From Mesorhizobium sp. M2A.F.Ca.ET.046.03.2.1 (lineage in GTDB: Bacteria; Pseudomonadota; Alphaproteobacteria; Rhizobiales; Rhizobiaceae), in assembly GCF_003952425.1 (NCBI RefSeq), contig NZ_CP034449.1, forward strand, positions 186,001-250,000: 64,000 nt of DNA, given 5' to 3'. Numbering within the stretch: position 1 is the first letter of the stretch; the number at the start of each line of letters is the position of its first letter. The notes beneath the pieces were generated by a model. That model saw nothing but the letters and a program-made list of their open reading frames with translations, searched no databases and was not told the origin of the DNA. This document shows positions 52,185 through 61,820 of this stretch, one piece after another. A program made the translations under genes and the position numbers.

Positions 52185-54110
52185 GTGGCAAGGATCAGGA
52201 AAGGCGCGGCCAAGCCCGTGCCGCAATTTTTGGAAGACGATCCGTCCACCGGCTACCTGCCGGGGCGACCTTGGCCGACCGTACGCTACGGCCTGGCGAC
52301 GCTTCTCGTCTCCGCTCTTCTCGTGTTCGCGATCGAATGGATCGTGCGCGGCGATTTCTTCGGCACGGTCGATTTCTTCCTGCAGCCCTTCAAGCCGGGC
52401 TGGACCACCATCATCGTCTTCGCGCTGGTGCTGGTCGGGCTGGACGCCGTGATTGGCCGCAGCCACCAGAGCCTGATGATCGTGGCGCCGCTGACGCTGG
52501 CGCTCGCCTTTGTCGGTCACCAGAAATCGCACTATCTCGGCGATCCGCTCTATCCGACGGATTTCCTCTATGCCCGCCAGATCATGGCGCTGATGCCGCT
52601 TCTGGTGCGCGAGCGGCCATGGACGGCCATCATGCTGGCCGCGGCAATCGTCGGCGGGCTGGCGCTGCTGGTCTATGGCTGGCGGATCTGGCGTCGGCGG
52701 GTGCCGATCCTCAGCCGCAAGGGTCGTCTGGCGCGGCTGGCGCTTGCCGTGCCGCTGCTCGCCTTCTTCGTATCGATCATGGATTACGCCACCTTCTCGT
52801 GGACGCGCGACCGGCTGCAGATCATCCCGATCATGTGGGACCAGAAGGAAAACTACGCCTCGAACGGTTTTGCGCTGGCCTTCGCGATGAATGTGCCGAT
52901 GGCGCATGTCTCGGCGCCGCCCGGCTATTCGCAAAAGGCGATGGACGCGATCCAGCGCTCCGACGTCGCCGCTTCGGTGCCGGAGGAGAAGCCGGATATC
53001 GTGGTGGTGATGAGCGAATCCTTCTGGGATCCGACGCGACTGCCCGGCGTCAGCATCAAGCCCGATCCGATCCCGACCGTGCGCGCCTTGCGCTCCGGCT
53101 CGATGTTCTCGCCCGAGTTCGGCGGCATGACCGCCAATATCGAGTTCGAGGCGCTGACCGGCTTCTCCAACGCCTTCCTGCCGGCCGGCTCGATCCCCTA
53201 CCAGCAATATGTGCGCACGCCGACGCCCTCGCTGGCGACCTTCCTGAAGAGCGAGGGCTACCGGGCGCGCGCCATCCATCCCGGCACCAACTGGTTCTGG
53301 AACCGGGGCGCCGTCTATGCCGATTTCGGCTTCAACGACTTCCGCTCCGAAGAGACGCTGCCGCCGATGGAAAAGCGCGGGCCGCTGGCGTCCGACGCGG
53401 CCATGACCGATGAGATCATCCGCGAGGCCGACGCCAGCGACGATCCGGTGTTCCTGTTCGCCGTCAGCCTGCAGAACCATGGCCCTTACGAACCCTACCG
53501 CTATTACAATCCGACGCATTCGGTCGATGCGCCGATCAGTTCCTGGGCGCGGGAATCGCTGCTTTCCTACGTCGAGGGCTCGGCCGACGCGGATCATGGC
53601 CTGCAGCGGCTGATCGACTGGGCGAAGAAGCGCCAGCGGCCGACCATCATCGCCTTCTTCGGCGACCACCTGCCGCCGCTCGGACCCGTCTATGTCGAAA
53701 CCGGCTTCCTCAAGGACAATGTCGCGCCTCGCAAGGAGCCTAGCGACGCCGCGCTCGAGCACCACGACACGCCATTGGTGATCTGGTCGAACCGCTCCGG
53801 TCCGGTGCAGAACGTGGGCGCGGTGAGCCCGGCCTTCCTGCCCTACCACATCCTGACCACGGCCGGCATCACGCATCCTTATTACACCGGCTTCCTCGGC
53901 GCGCTACGCGAACATTACCGGGTGGTCGACCGCAACCTGCTGCTATCGCCCGCGGGCGAAGCGACGCCGGACTGGGCGCGGCAGAAGCAGATCGATCCGA
54001 AGATCAACGATTTCCGGCTCATCCAATACGACATGATGTTCGGCAAGCGCCACTCGGCGCCCGACTTCTTCCCCGAGACGGTGAACAAGCTCGTCGCGCA
54101 TACGAGCTGA
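52185..54110 (+). CDS. LtaS-like phosphoglycerol transferase (sulfatase fold)
   Basis: About 641 residues: five membrane helices in the first ~215, then an extracytoplasmic alkaline-phosphatase/sulfatase domain. Metal ligands appear in MSESFWD near residue 280 and FGDHLPP near residue 490, and the nucleophile is probably the Thr in GGMTANIE near 316. In rhizobia relatives such as OpgB/CgmB move phosphoglycerol from phosphatidylglycerol to glucans or glycolipids. A GTG at 52185 follows GGGGGAAG; a GTG at 52167 is possible. A long open frame on the opposite strand is a shadow. Confidence 0.87.
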   Translation: MARIRKGAAKPVPQFLEDDPSTGYLPGRPWPTVRYGLATLLVSALLVFAIEWIVRGDFFGTVDFFLQPFKPGWTTIIVFALVLVGLDAVIGRSHQSLMIVAPLTLALAFVGHQKSHYLGDPLYPTDFLYARQIMALMPLLVRERPWTAIMLAAAIVGGLALLVYGWRIWRRRVPILSRKGRLARLALAVPLLAFFVSIMDYATFSWTRDRLQIIPIMWDQKENYASNGFALAFAMNVPMAHVSAPPGYSQKAMDAIQRSDVAASVPEEKPDIVVVMSESFWDPTRLPGVSIKPDPIPTVRALRSGSMFSPEFGGMTANIEFEALTGFSNAFLPAGSIPYQQYVRTPTPSLATFLKSEGYRARAIHPGTNWFWNRGAVYADFGFNDFRSEETLPPMEKRGPLASDAAMTDEIIREADASDDPVFLFAVSLQNHGPYEPYRYYNPTHSVDAPISSWARESLLSYVEGSADADHGLQRLIDWAKKRQRPTIIAFFGDHLPPLGPVYVETGFLKDNVAPRKEPSDAALEHHDTPLVIWSNRSGPVQNVGAVSPAFLPYHILTTAGITHPYYTGFLGALREHYRVVDRNLLLSPAGEATPDWARQKQIDPKINDFRLIQYDMMFGKRHSAPDFFPETVNKLVAHTS

Positions 54111-54237
54111 GGCGGGCGTCCGCGCTCTGGCGTATTTGTGGGAAGTCTTGATCCTCAGATCGAATCAAGCCCGCTCCTGGCGGGTCGAGACCAATCGTGG
54201 AAGAGCCATACGCTTGGCGAAGGATTGGCTCGCTTCG

Positions 54238-54618
54238 TCAACGAGGCACGCAATAGTCCCAATAACCTCTAGTCCTGGCGTTGTTCGACCAGTACCAGCA
54301 CAGATCAGGAGAAGGAGCCCGCGGCGCCACCGCCGCCACAGCGACTGTGACAATCGCCCCTAATGTTACGCCCGCGATTACAGCGCCAAAATAGGGGCGC
54401 CGAACCCACCTGCGCACGGGCCGCACCACCACGACAGGCCGTCTGACCACAGGCCGCCTGACAATGACTGTGCGACCGACCGGAGCGATTCTACGAAGCC
54501 TGACAAGTTCTTGGTCGGCGGCCTGCCAGGAGCGAATGTCGGGACTGACCGGGTTTGCGAACGAGCTGTCTATGCTGGCCATCGCCAGCAACGTCACAAT
54601 TGCTGTTCTGATCTTCAT
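54238..54618 (-). CDS. small secreted protein with C-terminal CWYW...YWDYC motif
   Basis: 126 residues: a signal peptide to about residue 21, an Arg/Val-Pro-rich stretch (RRPVVRRPVVVVRPVRR), a hydrophobic Gly/Ala/Val segment, and an end CWYWSNNARTRGYWDYC whose two cysteines could pair. Proteins with this end are frequent in rhizobia and uncharacterised. A strong AGGAG lies nine bases before the ATG at 54618. A CGTTACGGT-type motif lies about 110 bases upstream. Confidence 0.78.
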   Translation of the reverse strand: MKIRTAIVTLLAMASIDSSFANPVSPDIRSWQAADQELVRLRRIAPVGRTVIVRRPVVRRPVVVVRPVRRWVRRPYFGAVIAGVTLGAIVTVAVAAVAPRAPSPDLCWYWSNNARTRGYWDYCVPR

Positions 54619-54726
54619 TGCGTTCTCCTGATCATCTTTTCGGAAAGCAGGAAGGATCGGCACGAGCTGACTTATGAAAGCCGCCTCCGCACGCTAAAGT
54701 ATTGGAGCCACAATTCTTGCCGTGGA

Positions 54727-54742
54727 GTACGTTACGGTTACG
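54727..54742 (-). promoter_or_regulatory. CGTTACGGT-type motif, copy 1
   Basis: On the minus strand CGTAACCGTAACGTAC, with a direct repeat of GTAAC six bases apart. It points at the small secreted protein gene. Two more copies point at other genes (56951-56962 and 57051-57064). Confidence 0.55.
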
Positions 54743-54770
54743 AAGCGAAGTCGCTGCAGCCTGAACCGTT

Positions 54771-56486
54771 TCAGTGCGACGCGCTTTGTTCGATGTCGAG
54801 ACCGGCTTGGCGCAGGCCGATGGCCAATGCCTGGACCAATGCGGGATCTGTCTCGAGCCGAGCCATCATCGGGTAGAACGTCTTTTCGAACTCGGGCCAT
54901 TTGGCGAGCAGGGCTGCAACGGCGAGCTTGCGTTCGTCCGCCGGCCCGACCTGTCCAAGCGCAGCGACCTTCAGCATCGCCGGTCCATAGGTCGTCTCGC
55001 GACCCGCCCGTTCAAGATGCTTCAGCGCGGCTGCAAAGTCCCCACGCAAATAGCAATCCAATGCGAAGGTGAGCTCAGCGTCCCTGTACACCGTGCCGTC
55101 CGCTGTGCTGGCGCGTCGAGCCAGCGCAAGCGCCTCATCGCGAGCGCCGGTGAAATAGAGAATCTCCGCCAGCCGAGCCGTGATGCCTCCCTGGTAAGGA
55201 TTGATCTCCAACGCCTGCCGCCCGGCCGCGATGGCGAGATCTGCCCTGCCATAAAGAAATTCCAGCGTCATGCGGGCGTAAGCCACGTTGGCGGAATCGG
55301 GAGCTGCTGCTGCCGCTTCTCGAACCATCTGGAGCGCCTTGTCCAATGCAGGTGTCGGCTGATCGTAATTCTCCGATCGGACGAGCAGGAGCGCCAGAAC
55401 GCCCTTCGCGTCGGCATAGGCCGGTTGGATTGAAATGGTTTGTTCAAGGCAGGATCTCGCATCCGCCAGCCCGGTGCCTTCGCTTGTTCGCATCGCCTGA
55501 AACGCGCGCAACACGCAGCCGTTTCCCAGCGTGGGCTCCTCCATCTCCTTCGCGAGCACGCGGCTGTTAATGACCCCGTTCCCGCCGGCAAGACGAAGCG
55601 AAAGCCGTCGAGCCAGTTCCTCGGCCGAGGCATCGTCCGAGAGCGAATTTGCAGGCGCCTCGGTTTCTCCGGTATCGACCGCTTCGCCCTTCTGCGCATC
55701 GATCACCTGCCACCAGATCGACCGGCCGGCGTCCTTTCCTCGCAGCCGGAGCAAAATTCGGTATTCGGGGGTCACCGCGGCGGTCTGTGTCGCCTGGGTG
55801 TAATCGTCGGCTAGAAGTCTCAGCGTCTGGAAACGCGACAATGCGACCAAAACCGCCTCGCGGACGTGCAAACTATCGTCGCGGTCGCCAGAAAACTCCA
55901 CCGCGACTGCCGGACGCTGCGAAACCGGCGGCGGCAAAGCAGGCTTTGCGAAATACAACACTCCCAGGCCGAGCGACACCCCGCCAAGAAGACCGAGCGC
56001 GCTGAACATCCACCGCGCGCGCCATGTCGGATGCAGTCTGCTGCTCTCGCGCGCCGGCACAGGCTGGTTCGCGTTCGGCGGCGCCTCGTCTTCCGGTTCA
56101 TCCGTTCCAAGGTTTCTTCGTTCGCGGAAGAAAACCGGAATGTAACGGCCCTTGGGCAGTTCCACTCGAATAGCATCGGCCGGCTTGTGTTCATAGTAGC
56201 GGACCAGCGCGGCGCGCAATCTGGTCGCCTCGATGCGCACAATCGGGTCCATCGTCGGGTCGAAGCTGGAGGGGCGGCCAAACACCTCCACGGCAATCGT
56301 GTAGGCCTTGATCGACGCTCCTCGCCCGGCGAACGTCTCTTCCGCCACAAAGGACAAGAAGTTGCGATTGCGCTCCGTGCAATGAAAATCCGCGTCCGCA
56401 AGAAGCTTTCTCAGCTCCTGCCGCGCCTCATCTTCCGATACTCCAGAGCCTGCCGACAGGATGCAGGAACCCTCTTCTCCTGCCAT
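54771..56486 (-). CDS. winged-helix-like/TPR membrane regulator
   Basis: 571 residues. The N-terminal ~110 residues (RNFLSFVAEETFAGR, YTIAVEVFGRPSSFDP, DPIVRIEATRLRAALVRYY, LPKGRYIPVF) are a DNA-binding-like module common in Bradyrhizobium and Acidobacteria adenylate-cyclase/TPR proteins. One membrane helix follows near 163-182, then a periplasmic part with TPR-like helices (about 330-530). The shape is that of a CadC-type one-component sensor. It may be the factor that reads the GTAAC repeats in this region, but that is inference. Confidence 0.78.
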   Translation of the reverse strand: MAGEEGSCILSAGSGVSEDEARQELRKLLADADFHCTERNRNFLSFVAEETFAGRGASIKAYTIAVEVFGRPSSFDPTMDPIVRIEATRLRAALVRYYEHKPADAIRVELPKGRYIPVFFRERRNLGTDEPEDEAPPNANQPVPARESSRLHPTWRARWMFSALGLLGGVSLGLGVLYFAKPALPPPVSQRPAVAVEFSGDRDDSLHVREAVLVALSRFQTLRLLADDYTQATQTAAVTPEYRILLRLRGKDAGRSIWWQVIDAQKGEAVDTGETEAPANSLSDDASAEELARRLSLRLAGGNGVINSRVLAKEMEEPTLGNGCVLRAFQAMRTSEGTGLADARSCLEQTISIQPAYADAKGVLALLLVRSENYDQPTPALDKALQMVREAAAAAPDSANVAYARMTLEFLYGRADLAIAAGRQALEINPYQGGITARLAEILYFTGARDEALALARRASTADGTVYRDAELTFALDCYLRGDFAAALKHLERAGRETTYGPAMLKVAALGQVGPADERKLAVAALLAKWPEFEKTFYPMMARLETDPALVQALAIGLRQAGLDIEQSASH

Positions 56487-56605
56487 GGGGAGCCCTCTAT
56501 TGCCAGATTTTCCCCACTACTGCGTCCCGACAGCATAATGGCATGTAACCGGGCGGATTCATAGAGGACTGACAGCATAGGTTAATGGAGGCCTCCCATT
56601 TGTGG

Positions 56606-56881
56606 TCAGGATTTCTGTGCGCGCGAGCGCTGGTAACATATCGACAGGATTTCGTTCTCGATTTCCTCGCACAGGGTCTGGTATTCATCTATCTGAGGTT
56701 GCAAAAATTCGGTTGGACGGGCGCGCAGTTTTTCCAGTGTGGCGCTTGCCTCTTCGTACGCGCCGCAAAGATTCAAGAGCTCGGCATCGGATGCCGTGAG
56801 GATTTGAAGCTGACCCCGCAACGCCGGCAGCCGCAACATCAGCTTTATCAGGCCGCGCCTGTTATAGACCGCGCTTTCCAT
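56606..56881 (-). CDS. small helical protein of unknown function
   Basis: 91 residues, charged and helical, with possible coiled-coil (YEEASATLEKLRARP; QIDEYQTLCEEIENEIL). No family was recognised. The ATG at 56881 has a second ATG three bases upstream. A CGTTACGGT-type motif lies 70 bases before it, oriented toward it, which supports a real gene. Confidence 0.6.
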   Translation of the reverse strand: MESAVYNRRGLIKLMLRLPALRGQLQILTASDAELLNLCGAYEEASATLEKLRARPTEFLQPQIDEYQTLCEEIENEILSICYQRSRAQKS

Positions 56882-56950
56882 CATCTATTGCAACCTGACA
56901 CCTGCACCGCCACCAAGCATTGTTGCTGGCAGGCTTCGAGACAGCCAGTT

Positions 56951-56962
56951 CGTTACGGTTAC
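56951..56962 (-). promoter_or_regulatory. CGTTACGGT-type motif, copy 2
   Basis: On the minus strand GTAACCGTAACG. It points at the small helical protein gene (start 56881). It is exactly 100 bases from copy 3. Confidence 0.55.
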
Positions 56963-57050
56963 AAAACCGGGAAGAGCAGGAATTGCGCCGGAGACAACTA
57001 CTTTTGCGTGCCCCGCGAGTTTCTGCATGGCTTGAAATGTCCGAGAGCAT

Positions 57051-57064
57051 TTACCGTAACGTAC
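57051..57064 (+). promoter_or_regulatory. CGTTACGGT-type motif, copy 3
   Basis: TTACCGTAACGTAC on the plus strand, pointing at the alkylsulfatase operon (start 57301). The match with copy 1 extends to CCGTAACGTACT on the right. Confidence 0.55.
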
Positions 57065-57300
57065 TTCGCGCATCCTTTGCCTATGCCAAATCTGTAACCG
57101 AGCACCGGCTTCGGCGGGACGCTGGCGCGAACGAGGAGCGCAGTTTCAAAATTCTACGCGAACATCAGGTAGTGCGGATGCGAAGCGGCTATCGCCCAGC
57201 ACCGAAACCCCGAGGTCACTGGCGCCGAAGTCGAATGTTGCCGGCTGACGGGAAGCTAATAGGCGGCGAGGCCGTTTGACTGACAAGAAGGGACCCTTTC

Positions 57301-59304
57301 ATGAGCAAGTTCGAACTCAACCGCCGCGACATGTTTGTGGGAGGGTCGGCGCTCGCCCTCATGGGATTCAGTTCAATGGCGCAGAGCGGCTCAGAGGCAC
57401 TGGCCGCTTCGACGGGTACGGCAGCGAAGCCGGCGACACAGGCGACCAAGGCCGCCAATGAGGCGCTCAAAAAGTATCTGAACTTCGAAGATCGCGCGGA
57501 TTTCGAGAACGCCACGCGCGGTCTCATCTCCAAGCCAGATAGGCTCATGATCAAAGACGCGAATGGCGGGATCGTCTGGGATCTGGAGACCTATAAGAAA
57601 TTCATCGACATCGACAAGCCGGCTCCCGACACCGTGAATCCAAGCCTTTGGCGCAACGCGCAGCTCTGCATGCAATACGGCTTGTTCCGCGTCCATGACC
57701 GCATCGTCCAGGTCCGGGGTTTCGATCTCGCCAACGTCACCTTCGTCCAGGGGGACACGGGCTGGATCGTACTCGACACCGGCAGCAATCTGGAAACAGG
57801 CAAGGCCGCTTACGAGCTGGTCAGCCGGCATCTCGGCCAGCGCCCCGTGCTCGCGGTGGTCTACAGCCACAGCCACGGCGACCACTATGGCGGCGTGAGA
57901 GGGCTGGTGGACGAAGCCGATGTTGAGTCCGGCAAGGTGCAGATCCTGGCTCCCCAAACCTTCACCGAGCATGCCATCAGCGAGTTCGTGATCGCCGGCA
58001 ACGCCATGGGCCGGCGTGGAATCTATATGTACGGCCCGCTACTGCCGCGCAGCCCACAGGGCGGCGTCAATGCCGGGTTGGGCCAGACGGTCGGTCATGG
58101 CAATTCGGGGCTTATCCTCCCGACCCGTGAGATCAAGCAAAGCGGCGAGGAAGTCACCATCGACGGCGTGAACATGGTTTTCCAACTGACGCCCGGAACC
58201 GAAGCGCCGGCAGAGATGAACACCTATTTCCCGCAGTTCCGAGCCATGTGGATGGCCGAGAACACTACAAACACCATGCACAACATCCTCACCTTGCGCG
58301 GCGCTCAGGTGCGCAACGCGCTAGAATGGGCGAAGTACATCAATGAGACGATTGAACTGTACGGCGATGGCACCGACGTAAAGTTCCAGGCGCACCACTG
58401 GCCTATGTGGGACAGCGAAAAAATCGTCGATTATTGGAAGAAGCAGCGCGACCTCTATAAGTTCATTCACGACCGCTCGGTCAACCTGATGAATAAGGGC
58501 TATACCGGCGTCGAAATCTCCAACATGATCAAGTTGCCGCCTGAGCTGGACAAGGCTTGGTACAATCGCGGGTACTACGGATCCCTCAAGCATAATTCCC
58601 GCGCGGTCTACCAGTTTTACATGGGCTTCTACGACGGCAATCCCACCACTCTCGACCAGCTTCCGCCTGAGGAGGCCGCCAAGAAATATGTTGACTATAT
58701 GGGCGGACCGGCCGCGATCTTGACGAAGGCCAAGGCCGACTTTGACAACGGCGAGTACCGTTGGGTAGCGGAAGCTCTGAAGCACGTCATCTTCGCCGAT
58801 GCCGGCAACGCTGCTGCCAAGGAGTTGCTGGCGGACGCTTACGAGCAGATGGGCTACCAGGCCGAGTCCGGCCCCTGGCGTTCCGTCTACCTGCAAGGTG
58901 CCTTGGAGCTGCGCCACGGCGTGCCAAATGCCGGCTCGATCGAGACCGCCGGGCCGGACACGATCAAGGCCATGCCCCCCGAAATGTCCTTCGATTATCT
59001 GGCTGTTCGGCTGGACAGCGACAAGGCGGCCGGCAAGAAGCTTGCCGTCACTATTGACTTCACCGACCTCAAGGAAGCCTACACGCTGACAATCGAGAAT
59101 GGCGTCCTGAACCATTCGAGGAAGGTCGATCCAAAGGCCGACGCGAAGGTCTCGCTGACCAAAGCGGACTGGGACAAGATCCAGTCCAGTGAGAAGGCGG
59201 GGTTCCCGGACGAATTGAAGGTCGAAGGCAGGCGCGAAGCCCTGGCCGAGTTCGCCTCAATGATCGACACCTTCTCCTTCTGGTTCCCTATCGTGACGGC
59301 TTGA
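57301..59304 (+). CDS. Tat-exported MBL-fold alkyl sulfatase (SdsA1-like)
   Basis: 667 residues. NRRDMFVGGSALALMGF at about 7-23 is a Tat signal. The binuclear-zinc motif is SHSHGDHYGG near 189-198; a dimerisation domain follows mid-protein and an SCP2-like domain at the C-terminus. SdsA1 and its relatives hydrolyse primary alkyl sulfates such as SDS to alcohol and sulfate in the periplasm. It is the first gene of an operon with two DUF1254/1214 proteins and two outer-membrane channels, which suggests uptake and attack of an amphipathic compound. Confidence 0.92.
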   Translation: MSKFELNRRDMFVGGSALALMGFSSMAQSGSEALAASTGTAAKPATQATKAANEALKKYLNFEDRADFENATRGLISKPDRLMIKDANGGIVWDLETYKKFIDIDKPAPDTVNPSLWRNAQLCMQYGLFRVHDRIVQVRGFDLANVTFVQGDTGWIVLDTGSNLETGKAAYELVSRHLGQRPVLAVVYSHSHGDHYGGVRGLVDEADVESGKVQILAPQTFTEHAISEFVIAGNAMGRRGIYMYGPLLPRSPQGGVNAGLGQTVGHGNSGLILPTREIKQSGEEVTIDGVNMVFQLTPGTEAPAEMNTYFPQFRAMWMAENTTNTMHNILTLRGAQVRNALEWAKYINETIELYGDGTDVKFQAHHWPMWDSEKIVDYWKKQRDLYKFIHDRSVNLMNKGYTGVEISNMIKLPPELDKAWYNRGYYGSLKHNSRAVYQFYMGFYDGNPTTLDQLPPEEAAKKYVDYMGGPAAILTKAKADFDNGEYRWVAEALKHVIFADAGNAAAKELLADAYEQMGYQAESGPWRSVYLQGALELRHGVPNAGSIETAGPDTIKAMPPEMSFDYLAVRLDSDKAAGKKLAVTIDFTDLKEAYTLTIENGVLNHSRKVDPKADAKVSLTKADWDKIQSSEKAGFPDELKVEGRREALAEFASMIDTFSFWFPIVTA

Positions 59305-59365
59305 AGAGCCAACACACAAGTTTGGTGAGCGCAAGAATCTTACCAAAGGACGCGGGGAGGGAACA

Positions 59366-60778
59366 ATGCTTAGATACAGTTTTGCAGCGCTGATTTTGCT
59401 CCTCACTCAATCGGGCGCGGTATCGCATGACTATACGCCAGGTCACCTGAACGAACGGCTCGCCCACAGTCGCGCTGTGGAAGCGATTGTCTGGGGCATG
59501 CCGGCGGTCAACTTCGATTTGATGCTGCAGGCGGCGATTAAAGCCGGTGCGAAGGAAAACCAGATCGTATTCTGGTCCCGGATTCCCGACTGGAAGAACC
59601 AGACGCTGACGCCCAACCCCAGCACGATCTACCTGATGCCTTTCGTCAATACCAAAGACGCGGGTCCGATGGTGCTCGAGATTCCGTCGGCTACGGGCGG
59701 CGAGATCACAGGAACCATCATGGATGCCTGGCAGGCGGCACTCGACGATGTCGGTCCGGCCGGCGTGGACAAGGGCAAGGGCGGCAAGTACCTCGTCCTG
59801 CCTCCCGGCTATAGTGAGCAGATCCCCGAGGGCTACATTCCGCTGCGGTCCGATACGAACATGGCCTACGCGCTCCTGCGTTCCAATGTGGGCAGCGGCA
59901 GCGAAGTGGATGTCGCCAAGGCGGTCGCCTACGCCAAGCAGATCAAGCTGCATCCGCTCTCGCAGGCGGCCAGCCCGCCGCAGACGACCTTCGTCGATGC
60001 GGTTGAAACGATCTACGACAGCACGATCCCCTACGACGTGCGCTTCTTCGAGTCCCTCGACCGTTTCGTCCAGCGTGAACCATGGCTCGACCGCGACAAA
60101 GCCATGATCGACCATCTGAGGTCTGTCGGCATCGAGCAGGGTAAGCCCTTCAAGCCCGGTCCTGAAACAAAGAAGGTACTCGGGCAAGCGGCCTCGGAGG
60201 CTCGGACTTTGATGGAGCAACGCTACGAGGCTCTTTTCACCCCGTCGTTCTACGAGGGAAGCCAGTGGGCTCTCCCTGTTCCACACGACCTCAGCGAAGG
60301 CTTGTCGGATCTGTTCAGCAAGCCTGGCGTCTACCCCGTGGACAATCGCGGCACCTTTTTCTCGTTCGCCTTCTCCAGCATCAAACACCTCGGCTCCGGC
60401 CAATTCTATCTCGTGACGATCCGAGACAAGAATGGAAAAGCCCTGGACGGCGGAAAGACTTACCGTCTGACTGTGCCGGCCAATGCCCCGGTCTCGCTCT
60501 ATTGGTCGGGCACCGTTTACGATCGGGGCACCCACGGCCTGATACGCGATCAGAAATGGGCCAGCCGAGGTTCGAACACCCCCGGGCTTCAAGCCAATGC
60601 CGACGGTTCGGTAGATCTGTACTTCGGGCCGAAGCCCCCCTCCGGAAAGGAATCGAACTGGACCCCGACGCGATCCGGCGCCGGATGGGAGATCATCTTC
60701 CGGTTTTATGGCCCGAAGAAGCCACTATTCGACAAGACGTGGCAATTGCCGGACATCGAGAAGATAGCCGCCCGGTGA
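59366..60778 (+). CDS. DUF1254/DUF1214 exported protein
   Basis: 470 residues: a signal peptide to about 20, a DUF1254 domain (AIVWGMPAVNFDLMLQA; LTPNPSTIYLMPFVNTKD) and a C-terminal DUF1214 domain (DGGKTYRLTVPANAPVSLYWSGTVYD; DGSVDLYFGP). The second domain is often found in enzymes and binding proteins of hydrophobic compounds, with no settled activity. GGGGAGGG lies before the ATG; it is 61 bases after the alkylsulfatase. Confidence 0.9.
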   Translation: MLRYSFAALILLLTQSGAVSHDYTPGHLNERLAHSRAVEAIVWGMPAVNFDLMLQAAIKAGAKENQIVFWSRIPDWKNQTLTPNPSTIYLMPFVNTKDAGPMVLEIPSATGGEITGTIMDAWQAALDDVGPAGVDKGKGGKYLVLPPGYSEQIPEGYIPLRSDTNMAYALLRSNVGSGSEVDVAKAVAYAKQIKLHPLSQAASPPQTTFVDAVETIYDSTIPYDVRFFESLDRFVQREPWLDRDKAMIDHLRSVGIEQGKPFKPGPETKKVLGQAASEARTLMEQRYEALFTPSFYEGSQWALPVPHDLSEGLSDLFSKPGVYPVDNRGTFFSFAFSSIKHLGSGQFYLVTIRDKNGKALDGGKTYRLTVPANAPVSLYWSGTVYDRGTHGLIRDQKWASRGSNTPGLQANADGSVDLYFGPKPPSGKESNWTPTRSGAGWEIIFRFYGPKKPLFDKTWQLPDIEKIAAR

Positions 60779-60795
60779 GCGTGGAGGAGAGCGCC

Positions 60796-61809
60796 ATGAA
60801 AGCAATCATAGCCGCAGCGTTCGCGCTGTCCACAATGGGAGGAGTCGCATTCGCCGAGAGCACTGTGCCGGTGACAGTCGATAACTTCGTTCGCGCCGAG
60901 ACGGACCTCTATTTCTCCAATTCCGTGAAGGGTGGCGGATTTGGTGGCTGGCATCACGTGCGGGACCTTCTGCCCATCGACCATCAGACCGTAATCCGCG
61001 GCAACCGGGACACTTTGTATTCCACGCGCGTCTTCGATCTCGACGCAGGGCCGGTGACCATAACGCTTCCCGATGCCGGGAAGCGTTTCATGTCGCTGCA
61101 GATCATCAGCGAGGATCAGTACACGACCACCGAGTATGGCGCCGGACCGCACACACTGGACAAGGCGAAAGTTGGTACCCGTTACGTCCTGGCGGGCGTT
61201 CGCACCTTGGTCGACCCCAATGATCCAAAGGACCTGGTTCGCGTCCATGCTCTGCAGGATGCGATCGAGGTCTCGCAGCCAGGCGGGCCGGGCAAGTTCG
61301 AGATTCCGAACTGGGACAAGGAAAGCCAGAAGAAAGTTCGCGAAGCCTTGCTCGTTCTTGCGAGCACCGTCACCGATACCCGCCGCGCCTTCGGCACGAA
61401 AGAAGAGGTGGACCCTGTCCAATATCTGATCGGCGCTGCTTCAGCATGGGGCGCCAACGCCCCGAAGGATGCGATTTATCTCAATGTGGTGCCGAAAAAG
61501 AACGATGGAAAAACCAACTACACTTTGAAGGTCAAGGATGTTCCCGTCGACGGGTTCTGGTCGATCAGCCTTTACGACGCGAAGGGCTACTATCAAAAGA
61601 ACGCCATCAACGCCTACACGCTGAACGACATCACTGCCAAGGCCTATCAGGACGGGTCAGTCGCGATCCGGTTCGGCGGCTGCGATGGCAAGATCCCCAA
61701 CTGCCTGCCGATCATGGAGGGCTGGAACTACATGGTGCGGCTCTATCGCCCGCGGGCCGAAATCCTCGACGGCAAATGGAAGTTCCCTGAGGCCGAGCCT
61801 GCGAAGTGA
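60796..61809 (+). CDS. DUF1254/DUF1214 exported protein, second copy
   Basis: 337 residues with a signal peptide ending AFAE at about 21. The N-terminal part is like DUF1254 (FVRAETDLYFSNSV; VIRGNRDTLYSTRVFDL), and the C-terminal part like DUF1214 (VDGFWSISLYDAKGYYQKN; DGSVAIRFGG). It is shorter than its neighbour, and the two domains align with it. GGAGGAG precedes the ATG at 60796, 17 bases after the previous stop codon. Confidence 0.87.
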   Translation: MKAIIAAAFALSTMGGVAFAESTVPVTVDNFVRAETDLYFSNSVKGGGFGGWHHVRDLLPIDHQTVIRGNRDTLYSTRVFDLDAGPVTITLPDAGKRFMSLQIISEDQYTTTEYGAGPHTLDKAKVGTRYVLAGVRTLVDPNDPKDLVRVHALQDAIEVSQPGGPGKFEIPNWDKESQKKVREALLVLASTVTDTRRAFGTKEEVDPVQYLIGAASAWGANAPKDAIYLNVVPKKNDGKTNYTLKVKDVPVDGFWSISLYDAKGYYQKNAINAYTLNDITAKAYQDGSVAIRFGGCDGKIPNCLPIMEGWNYMVRLYRPRAEILDGKWKFPEAEPAK

Positions 61810-61820
61810 AGGAGCAGGCC

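Larger units (their letters stand above)
56882..57300. other. divergent control region before the alkylsulfatase operon
   Basis: 419 bases between the small helical protein and the alkylsulfatase gene. It holds two oriented CGTTACGGT-type motifs. No gene is supported, although small open frames are present. A weak AAGGGA lies before the alkylsulfatase ATG. Confidence 0.5.

Noticed and set aside
52110..53876. Open frame of 588 codons on the minus strand
   Set aside because: It is antisense to the LtaS-like gene, whose domains are clear; the long frame is a product of high GC codon use, and its translation is Arg/Gln/His-rich without a family.
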